Shown here one piece after another: positions 1-5,326 of a DNA stretch of 5,326 nt (its first letter is position 1; each line of letters opens with the position of its first letter). This DNA comes from an uncultured Halieaceae bacterium. Its GTDB lineage: Bacteria > Pseudomonadota > Gammaproteobacteria > Pseudomonadales > Halieaceae. The notes under the pieces are model-generated. The model saw only the letters and a list, made by a program, of their open reading frames with translations. It had not been told where the DNA came from and did no database searches. The position numbers were made by a program, and so were the translations under genes. The stretch spans positions 1 through 5,326 of the forward strand of contig CALINF010000035.1 in NCBI GenBank assembly GCA_938045215.1, written 5' to 3'.

Positions 1-1
1 T

Positions 2-1525
2 CCCGCGATACTGAGCGGTGTGGAGCTGGTTCGCGGGCCCGCAACAACAGCCTACGGTTCAGGCAATCTTGGTGGTCTGATTCGTTCTATTCCGGCTACG
101 GCGGCAGGCCTGGAAGCAAGACTTGGGCTGGGGGGTAGCGGATCAGAGAACAGTCAGGTGATTCGATACGGACAATCAGATGTTTTTGCTGCGCTGAGTC
201 ACCGAGGCTCAAACGACGCAGAGACGCCAAGCGGCACAGCGCTGAATACCCGGTTTGATCAATGGAATCTCCTTCTCGGGGGAGAGCATGATAGGGGAGA
301 GGCAACCTATCGCGCCGTGACGTTATTTACCGATGCAACCGACATCGGAAAGTCTAATGTGCGGTATCCAGATGACCGCATAGCCAGCTACCCCGATGAA
401 AGGCATTGGCTGGCTCAGGTTTCACGGTTTAGTGAAGAGAGCCAGGCTCATGCCTTTTTTCATTACCAGGAGTTAAGTACTGAAGTACTGCGCCCGGGCG
501 AGCGCCGGGACGTAGTAGATTCCAGCTCAATTGATTTTGGAGGTCGTTACGTCCGAGAGTGGGATACAAGTTCGAATTGGCGGTGGGGGCTGGATTACCT
601 GGGGCGGCGAAATGTGGATATTGATGAACAACGCATTCCCCTGGATGGACCGCCGGGGCCGTCCATGACGTCTCTTCGTGCCGAGCAGGATGAACTCGCG
701 CTGTTTGCCGAGGGCAAGTGGCAATGGTCGGAGATCACGACAACCGCTGGTGCTCGATTGGGCGCTCAGAGACAGAAAGCCGAGGGCTGGTCAACAGAGG
801 ACGAGCAACTCATCAGCGCTTACGCGGGAGTAAACTGGCTCTTGGCTACTGATTGGTCTGCGAACGCCGAGCTATCACGCGGCGTGCGCGTAGCCAACCT
901 CTCGGAAAAGTTCTTCTCTGGTACAACCGGGCGAGGCCTCGTGCAGGGAAACCCTGAGCTATCTCCAGAGGTTGCCGACAGCCTGGATATTGGCGTTATC
1001 TATGACAATGGCAACCTCCAAGTGGAAACGCATTTCTTTCACATGGAACTTGATGACTTTATCGAGAGGGTGCCCGTCAGCACAGAGGTGCTGAGCTTCC
1101 GTAATCTGGACGGAGGGCAGATCAGTGGCATGGATTTCAATGCTCGCTTTGATCTTGGCCCTGCACTCCAGTTAGGCCTGGGGGGGCAGGTCCAGAGCGG
1201 AGAAGATGAAGAGGGTGATAACTTGCAGGATATATCGCCAAACCGGGTATCCCTGAATGCGCTTTACCGCGGGGCTACCTGGCAGTGGTCAGTGGATTAC
1301 CAACATCGATTCTCACATGATGACGTGGCCGAAACCGAACAACCGGTCGACTCAGTCGATTTACTTTCCTTCAGCATAACCAGGGCGCTGAGTAAGCATA
1401 TGACGTTGAGCGTCTGGGGCCGAAACCTGCTGAATCAGACCTATGTGTTGACGACGGATGACCTTTCCACAGAGGGAGAAAAAATCGCGTTTGGAGTGGA
1501 GTGGTCATGGCGCAGGGCGCTTTAA
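2..1525 (+). CDS. TonB-dependent outer-membrane receptor, 5' truncated by the window edge
   Basis: This is a TonB-dependent receptor, an outer-membrane beta-barrel that imports a scarce ligand (iron chelate, heme, cobalamin or glycan) using energy from TonB-ExbBD. The frame is open to the left edge, so the GTG at 20 is not the true start; 507 residues are visible, and the signal peptide, TonB box and most of the plug are missing. The fragment opens with the end of the plug (VELVRGPATTAYGSG followed by NLGGLI, nt 20-82), the classic 'E-x-x-RGP-x-x-x-x-YGSG-x-x-GG' signature. The rest is alternating aromatic/polar barrel strands. Family hallmarks include NLSEKFF...GNPELSPE (about nt 896-970), RNLDGGQISGMDF, and VWGRNLLNQTYV near the C-terminus (nt 1412-1447). 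The heme-receptor boxes FRAP and NPNL appear only as degenerate VRVAN and NPEL, with no His between them, so heme is not supported and the ligand is unassigned. The protein ends VEWSWRRAL rather than on a terminal aromatic. No frameshift is seen. Confidence 0.93.
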   Translation, partial: PAILSGVELVRGPATTAYGSGNLGGLIRSIPATAAGLEARLGLGGSGSENSQVIRYGQSDVFAALSHRGSNDAETPSGTALNTRFDQWNLLLGGEHDRGEATYRAVTLFTDATDIGKSNVRYPDDRIASYPDERHWLAQVSRFSEESQAHAFFHYQELSTEVLRPGERRDVVDSSSIDFGGRYVREWDTSSNWRWGLDYLGRRNVDIDEQRIPLDGPPGPSMTSLRAEQDELALFAEGKWQWSEITTTAGARLGAQRQKAEGWSTEDEQLISAYAGVNWLLATDWSANAELSRGVRVANLSEKFFSGTTGRGLVQGNPELSPEVADSLDIGVIYDNGNLQVETHFFHMELDDFIERVPVSTEVLSFRNLDGGQISGMDFNARFDLGPALQLGLGGQVQSGEDEEGDNLQDISPNRVSLNALYRGATWQWSVDYQHRFSHDDVAETEQPVDSVDLLSFSITRALSKHMTLSVWGRNLLNQTYVLTTDDLSTEGEKIAFGVEWSWRRAL

Positions 1526-1701
1526 CCGGGTACGCAATCTGTTCGTTGATTCTGAACTCAGCTGCACGCTTTGCCAAAATTGAGACTCTGCCACCGGGCG
1601 GGGGTGTCAATCTCACGGCGGCAGGAACCTGCAACTGGCGAGAGCGGGAGATTCTTCCAGACATTCCATAGACTGGGACTTGAACTGTGCAACTGAGTCG
1701 T

Positions 1702-1719
1702 TGCATGCTGTGGTATGCA
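1702..1719. repeat. Short inverted repeat upstream of the propeller gene
   Basis: TGCAT at 1702-1706 and ATGCA at 1715-1719 are exact inverted copies separated by 8 bases, 11 bases upstream of the Shine-Dalgarno sequence. The arrangement could be a small operator or a weak RNA hairpin, but five-base arms occur readily by chance and no known regulator site is recognised. Confidence 0.25.
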
Positions 1720-1730
1720 TCGAACTATAA

Positions 1731-1735
1731 AAGGA
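1731..1735 (+). promoter_or_regulatory. Shine-Dalgarno sequence that decides the TTG start at 1743
   Basis: AAGGA lies 7 bases before the TTG codon at 1743, the ideal spacing. It is preceded by an A-rich stretch (TATAAA). It supports TTG as the true start. The first in-frame ATG (1869, residue 43) has no comparable site and would delete the signal peptide and the first propeller blade. Confidence 0.8.
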
Positions 1736-1742
1736 TTTTCTC

Positions 1743-4700
1743 TTGAACCGCTTTTATTCTCTGCTGATTGCAGTAGTGCTCACATTCACCTCCGTATCCT
1801 GTGCCGCTGAAGAAGAGCCCAAAAGCCCCTACGCAGGACTGGCGTGGCGCAACATTGGCCCGGCCTTCATGTCAGGTCGCATTGCCGATATCGACTGGGA
1901 TCCCACAGATTCCAGCGTCTGGTATGTGGCGGTTGGGTCAGGAGGAGTCTGGAAGACTATCAATGCAGGTGTAACCTGGACGCCCATTTTCGACGAGGAG
2001 TCAGTCTATTCAATCGGCAACGTCACGGTAGACCCCAGTAACCCTAATACTGTGTGGGTAGGAACCGGTGAGGATGTCGGTGGACGCCACGTGGCTTACG
2101 GTGATGGTATCTATCGCTCAGATGACGGTGGGCAATCCTGGACAAACAAGGGGTTGCAAGAGTCCGAGCACATTTCCGAGATTCTCGTGCATCCAGAAGA
2201 CTCAGATACCGTTTGGGTAGCCGTGCAGGGACCGCTTTGGACCTCGGGTGGTGAGCGTGGCTTTTACATGACCACCGATGGCGGCGAGACATGGGAGAAA
2301 ACCCTGGGCGGCGGTGAGTGGACGGGTGTGACCGACATCGTGATGGATCCCCGTGACCCCAATGTATTGTATGCGGCAACCTGGCAGCACCATCGCACGG
2401 TGGCGGCATACATGGGTGGTGGCCCCGAGAGTGGGTTGCACAAATCTACCGATGGCGGGCGTACCTGGACCAAGCTTTCCAGTGGCTTGCCAACCGGTAA
2501 CCTTGGCAAGATTGGCCTCGCCATTTCGCCGATAGACCCCGACGTAGTATATGCGGCAATTGAACTCAATCGCCGTGAGGGAGGTGTCTGGCGCTCGGCA
2601 GATCGGGGTGGTAGCTGGGTGAAAGGTGCCGATGCAGTTGGTGGTGGAACCGGCCCGCACTACTATCAGGAGTTGGTTGCCAGCCCTCACAAATTTGACC
2701 GACTCTATCTTGTAGGTCCTGTTGTGCAGAAGTCTGAAGATGGTGGCAAGACCTTCGAAGATATGCCGCAGCAAGCCAAACATAGCGACACCCACGCAAT
2801 TTTGTTTGATCCCGCAGACCCTGATTACATCATCATGGGTACTGATGGCGGTATCTATGAGAGCTTTGATCTTGGGGTTACCTGGCGGTTTATCGACAAT
2901 CTACCACTGACCCAGTACTACAAGTTGGCAGTTGATGACGCGGAGCCCTTTTACAACATCTATGGTGGAACCCAGGACAACAATACCCAGGGTGGACCCT
3001 CGCGAACGAATAACGTCAATGGAATCCGTAACTCAGACTGGACCGTGGTGCTGGGCGGAGATGGACACCAGCCGGCTACCGAGCCGGGCAACCCGGACAT
3101 ATTGTACGCCCAGTCTCAGCAGGGAAATCTCTCTCGAATAGATCTCACCACAGGTGAGTCGATGTATATCCGCCCGCAGCCAGAGCCGGGCGAACCAGCA
3201 GAGAGGGCCAACTGGGACTCACCGATTCTGGTGAGTCCCCATAGTTCAACGCGATTGTACTTCGCTACCCAGCGCGTGTGGCGTTCCGACGATCGGGGCA
3301 ACGACTGGCGGCCTGTGTCGGGCGACCTGACGCGTGATCAGGATCGCTTAGCGCTACCGATTATGGATCAGACCTGGAGCTGGGACGCCCCGTGGGACAT
3401 GTACGCCATGTCTGCGTACAACACCATCACATCGTTGGCTGAATCCCCCATTGAAGAGGGATTGCTCTACGCCGGCACTGATGATGGTTTGATTCAGGTT
3501 TCCGAGAACGGAGGAGAGAGTTGGCGACAGATTGAAGTTGGCTCGCTGCCGGGTGTACCTGATACAGCGTTTGTGAACGATATCCGCGCAGATTTACACG
3601 ACGCCAGCACGGTTTATATTGCGCTGGATAACCACAAGTATGGAGACTTTAAGCCGTACCTTCTTGTTAGCACCAACCGCGGTAAGAGTTGGAATTCCAT
3701 CACTACCGGCATACCCGATAAGCATCTGGTGTGGCGAGTGGTGCAAGATCACATAAAGCCCGAGCTCATGTTTGCGGCCACTGAGTTTGGTGTGTTCGTC
3801 ACTCTTAATGCAGGTCAGCAGTGGGCGAAGTTGAACGATGGAATGCCTACTATTGCAGTGCGCGATATTACGATTCAGCGTCGTGAAAACGATCTGGTGG
3901 CTGCAACCTTCGGTCGTGGCTTTTATGTTCTTGATGACTATTCTGCTCTGCGCTCTGTATCTGAAGGCGCCTTGAGTCAGGATGCGATCCTGTTTACACC
4001 GCGTGACGCGGACTGGTTTTTCCCACGCAGGGTATTAGGTGCAACGCTTCGGGGCTCCTCTGGCGACCAAACCTACGTGGCAGAAAACCCACCGTTTGGC
4101 GCAGTGCTTACCTATCACCTGGCCGAGGGTTTTCCAACGCTGGAGAAGATTCGCCAAGACGCCGAAAAAGAAGCCCTGGATTCGGGCAAGCCAGTGCGGT
4201 TTCAGGGTTGGGGAGTTGTAGAGGCTGAGAGACGTGAGACTGCGCCGGCACTGAAGCTCGTAATACGTGATTCTCAAGGAAACGTGATACGCCGTGTTGA
4301 TGCTCCCGCAGAGAAAGGCTTCCAGCGGGTGGCCTGGGATTTGCACTATCCCTACTGGGGTTCCGTAGAAACTCCACCGAACTGGCAGGGGTTACCACCG
4401 CGTGGCTTTATGGTCGCGCCGGGCGATTACAGAGCTGAGCTTGTGTTGCTTAAGGGAGGGGATAGCCGAACGCTTGCGGGCCCGGTTGAGTTCGCCGTGC
4501 AGCGCATCTATGAAGGGGCTCTTGAAGGCCCTAGCCTTGCGGAACGTAATGCCTTCCTGATGGAAATTTCCTCCCTTGCTGGTCAGGTGAGCGCTGCAAG
4601 TTACGCATTGGGAGACGCTGTGGAGGATGTCGCCACTATGATGACGATGGTAGATCTCAGTGCTAGTGCTCCGGGAGAAATCGACAGACAACTTCACGCG

Positions 4701-5000
4701 TTGCACCAGGAACTACTTGCGATGCAGGACAAGTTTGAAGACCCTGATCGGCAAGTCGTGGGCGCTGCCAAGCAGCACAACTTTAACAATTGGCTTGGGC
4801 ACGCACGTTGGGGTATGAGCAGCACAAGCTATGGCCCAACGGCGTCGCACGTGCGTAGCGTAGAGTATGCCAAAGCAGACTTTGCTCCATTGCGTGAGCG
4901 GCTCAACGCTATCTTGACAAAGGACATACCTGCATTGCGAAGTAAGCTGATGGATGCAGGCACCCCTTGGGGTCGTGGGCAAACTGTTCCGCCTGAATGA
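1743..5000 (+). CDS. Exported BNR/Asp-box tandem beta-propeller protein (sortilin/VPS10-like, GH74-like fold)
   Basis: This 1085-residue protein is complete. It starts at TTG with a strong Shine-Dalgarno sequence. Residues 1-22 form a signal peptide (MNR, hydrophobic core, then SVSCAAEEE). Cys20 could be a lipobox cysteine, but Ser at -3 is atypical, so signal peptidase I cleavage near Ala21/Ala22 is equally plausible. Eleven Asp-box-like motifs (S/T-x-D/N-x-G-x-x-W/F) end near residues 79, 133, 184, 242, 292, 338, 381, 522, 594, 650 and 694. The first seven are spaced about 43-58 residues apart, as in one seven-bladed propeller (about 35-395). The other four fall in a second unit (about 396-735) that includes GGTQDNNTQGG (408-418) and GGDGHQ (438-443). 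A linker with NPPFGAVLTYHL (782-793) leads into an Ig-like beta segment (LKLVIRDSQGNVIRRV...GFQRVAWDL, 837-867), then a mostly helical tail (about 930-1070). Such proteins are widespread and often named 'glycosyl hydrolase', 'WD40/YVTN/BNR-like' or 'VPS10 domain'; their activity is largely unproven. I infer an envelope or secreted binding or processing protein. Confidence 0.93.
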   Translation: MNRFYSLLIAVVLTFTSVSCAAEEEPKSPYAGLAWRNIGPAFMSGRIADIDWDPTDSSVWYVAVGSGGVWKTINAGVTWTPIFDEESVYSIGNVTVDPSNPNTVWVGTGEDVGGRHVAYGDGIYRSDDGGQSWTNKGLQESEHISEILVHPEDSDTVWVAVQGPLWTSGGERGFYMTTDGGETWEKTLGGGEWTGVTDIVMDPRDPNVLYAATWQHHRTVAAYMGGGPESGLHKSTDGGRTWTKLSSGLPTGNLGKIGLAISPIDPDVVYAAIELNRREGGVWRSADRGGSWVKGADAVGGGTGPHYYQELVASPHKFDRLYLVGPVVQKSEDGGKTFEDMPQQAKHSDTHAILFDPADPDYIIMGTDGGIYESFDLGVTWRFIDNLPLTQYYKLAVDDAEPFYNIYGGTQDNNTQGGPSRTNNVNGIRNSDWTVVLGGDGHQPATEPGNPDILYAQSQQGNLSRIDLTTGESMYIRPQPEPGEPAERANWDSPILVSPHSSTRLYFATQRVWRSDDRGNDWRPVSGDLTRDQDRLALPIMDQTWSWDAPWDMYAMSAYNTITSLAESPIEEGLLYAGTDDGLIQVSENGGESWRQIEVGSLPGVPDTAFVNDIRADLHDASTVYIALDNHKYGDFKPYLLVSTNRGKSWNSITTGIPDKHLVWRVVQDHIKPELMFAATEFGVFVTLNAGQQWAKLNDGMPTIAVRDITIQRRENDLVAATFGRGFYVLDDYSALRSVSEGALSQDAILFTPRDADWFFPRRVLGATLRGSSGDQTYVAENPPFGAVLTYHLAEGFPTLEKIRQDAEKEALDSGKPVRFQGWGVVEAERRETAPALKLVIRDSQGNVIRRVDAPAEKGFQRVAWDLHYPYWGSVETPPNWQGLPPRGFMVAPGDYRAELVLLKGGDSRTLAGPVEFAVQRIYEGALEGPSLAERNAFLMEISSLAGQVSAASYALGDAVEDVATMMTMVDLSASAPGEIDRQLHALHQELLAMQDKFEDPDRQVVGAAKQHNFNNWLGHARWGMSSTSYGPTASHVRSVEYAKADFAPLRERLNAILTKDIPALRSKLMDAGTPWGRGQTVPPE

Positions 5001-5083
5001 GTGGAGTCCACAGTTAAGAAAAGCAAGAAGTACACGTAGTGGCTCGCGGCTTTCATGAAAGGTTGACGCGCTCTGGAAAACCG
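5001..5083. other. Gap between convergent genes, no clear terminator
   Basis: These 83 bases separate two stop codons facing each other. GTGG-AGT-CCAC at 5001-5011 directly follows the propeller stop and could form a 4-bp stem, but no T-run follows it. A perfect 12-base palindrome lies at 5050-5061. Neither resembles a standard intrinsic terminator, so termination may be Rho-dependent or lie inside the opposing gene. Confidence 0.5.
5050..5061. repeat. 12-base perfect palindrome between convergent genes
   Basis: CTTTCATGAAAG reads identically on both strands. It could be a weak bidirectional hairpin (4-bp stem, 4-base loop) or a protein-binding site, but the stem is AT-rich and short. Its position between two convergent stop codons is the only contextual support. 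Confidence 0.3.
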
Positions 5084-5326
5084 TCAGGAGGCATTCAGCC
5101 AACCTTGATTAACTGAATATTCAACTTTGGAGCGAAACCATGCATAGATTTCTGGGTTTTCGTTCTCGACAAACTCATGCATTTTCAATACTTGGTTCTT
5201 GTGGATGTTGTTATCCCGCCAAGCTCGGCCTTCGCTGGTGATGTTGTGAAGAAACGGCAGTAGACGATCAATGACTTTCAGAAGCTTTGCCTCTTTGCTG
5301 CTGCCGATCTCTTGTTCTTCCCAGAG
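5084..5326 (-). CDS. HD-domain metal-dependent phosphohydrolase (YfbR/HD_3-like), C-terminal fragment
   Basis: Reading the minus strand from the right edge gives 80 codons open to a TGA at 5084-5086; the start lies beyond the window. The fragment begins LWEEQEIGSSKEAKLLKVID, then has LLPFLHNITSEGRAWRDNNI and ends VEYSVNQGWLNAS. This matches the C-terminal part of HD-superfamily hydrolases of the HD_3/YfbR type, in which 'LWEE(F/Y)E...TPEA+...DRL' is followed by 'G(R/S)xWREHGI' and a final '...A...GWL'. The Asp in VIDRL (codon 5267-5269) corresponds by position to the last metal-ligand Asp of the HD site; the earlier H and HD residues are outside the window. Characterised relatives such as YfbR are cytoplasmic 5'-deoxynucleotidases, but the substrate here cannot be inferred from this fragment. 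The full protein is probably near 200 residues. It is convergent with the propeller gene and shows no functional link to it. Confidence 0.85.
   Translation of the reverse strand, partial: LWEEQEIGSSKEAKLLKVIDRLLPFLHNITSEGRAWRDNNIHKNQVLKMHEFVENENPEIYAWFRSKVEYSVNQGWLNAS

Larger units (their letters stand above)
1526..1742. other. Intergenic region between the receptor and the propeller gene
   Basis: These 217 bases contain no gene I can support. There is no hairpin followed by a T-run after the receptor stop, so no intrinsic terminator is visible. A GC-rich patch at 1580-1615 can fold imperfectly (TTGA with TCAA, CACC with GGTG, 8-base bulge on the left arm). Another short inverted repeat lies at 1702-1719. 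No well-spaced sigma70 promoter was found: TTGAAC at 1680-1685 has no good -10 at 16-18 bases, and TATAAA at 1726-1731 sits too close to the start codon to leave the ribosome-binding site in the transcript. The gap is long enough to carry a promoter for the propeller gene, but read-through from the receptor gene is equally possible. Confidence 0.6.

Noticed and set aside
1507..1671. Plus-strand 54-residue ORF starting MAQGALTGYA, overlapping the receptor stop, with a GGAG-like sequence upstream
   Set aside because: The upstream GGAG is part of the receptor coding sequence (TTTGGAGTGGAG), the composition is unremarkable, and no signal peptide, membrane segment or recognisable motif follows. 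Probably chance.
1371..1706. Minus-strand 111-residue ORF spanning the receptor 3' end and the gap
   Set aside because: Most of it is antisense to well-supported barrel strands. The peptide is rich in Arg, Ser and Pro as expected of a shadow frame, and it resembles no family.
1680..1731. Possible sigma70 promoter (TTGAAC or TTGCAT with TATAAA)
   Set aside because: TTGAAC has no -10 at proper spacing. TTGCAT to TATAAA is 19 bases, and transcription would start after the Shine-Dalgarno sequence, contradicting the good ribosome-binding site.
2202..2795. Minus-strand 197-residue ORF inside the propeller gene
   Set aside because: It is antisense to four regular Asp-box blades, and other long shadow frames occur in the same stretch. 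Its length reflects codon bias of the real gene.
1848..3830. Repeated GG-x-x-W-like DNA segments considered as tandem DNA repeats
   Set aside because: The repetition is at protein level (Asp-box blades). The nucleotide copies are too diverged to be a DNA repeat array.
4713..5102. Minus-strand 129-residue ORF reaching into the convergent gap
   Set aside because: It is antisense to the helical C-terminus of the propeller protein and is in a different frame from the HD-domain gene, which ends at 5084.

Overview
The window holds three genes: the 3' two thirds of a TonB-dependent outer-membrane receptor (+, running in from the left edge), a complete 1085-residue exported BNR/Asp-box beta-propeller protein (+), and the 3' end of an HD-domain phosphohydrolase (-, running off the right edge). 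Outer-membrane receptor genes imply a Gram-negative host. Moderate GC content, the receptor/propeller pairing and the HD-hydrolase type suggest a proteobacterium, perhaps a marine gammaproteobacterium, but this is inference; no marker gene is present to fix the taxon.

Layout: 2-1525 is the receptor, entering in the plug domain and ending in the last barrel strand. 1526-1742 is a 217-base gap with no convincing gene, a few weak inverted repeats and, at its end, a good Shine-Dalgarno sequence. 1743-5000 is the propeller protein, starting at a TTG codon with a signal peptide. 5001-5083 is a short gap between convergent genes without a classical terminator. 5084-5326 (-) is the HD-domain C-terminus, which is easy to miss because it is short and cut by the window edge.

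The receptor and the propeller protein share a strand and could be functionally linked at the cell envelope (an outer-membrane importer and an exported binding or processing protein), but the 217-base gap does not prove an operon. The HD hydrolase is cytoplasmic, convergent, and probably unrelated. No mobile element, CRISPR array, tRNA or rRNA was seen. The most interesting object is the propeller protein. It has eleven Asp-box motifs grouped 7 + 4 and looks like two propellers in tandem, followed by a C-terminal region of about 345 residues with no recognised catalytic signature. Its true activity is unknown, although such proteins are often labelled 'glycosyl hydrolase' or 'sortilin/VPS10-like'.
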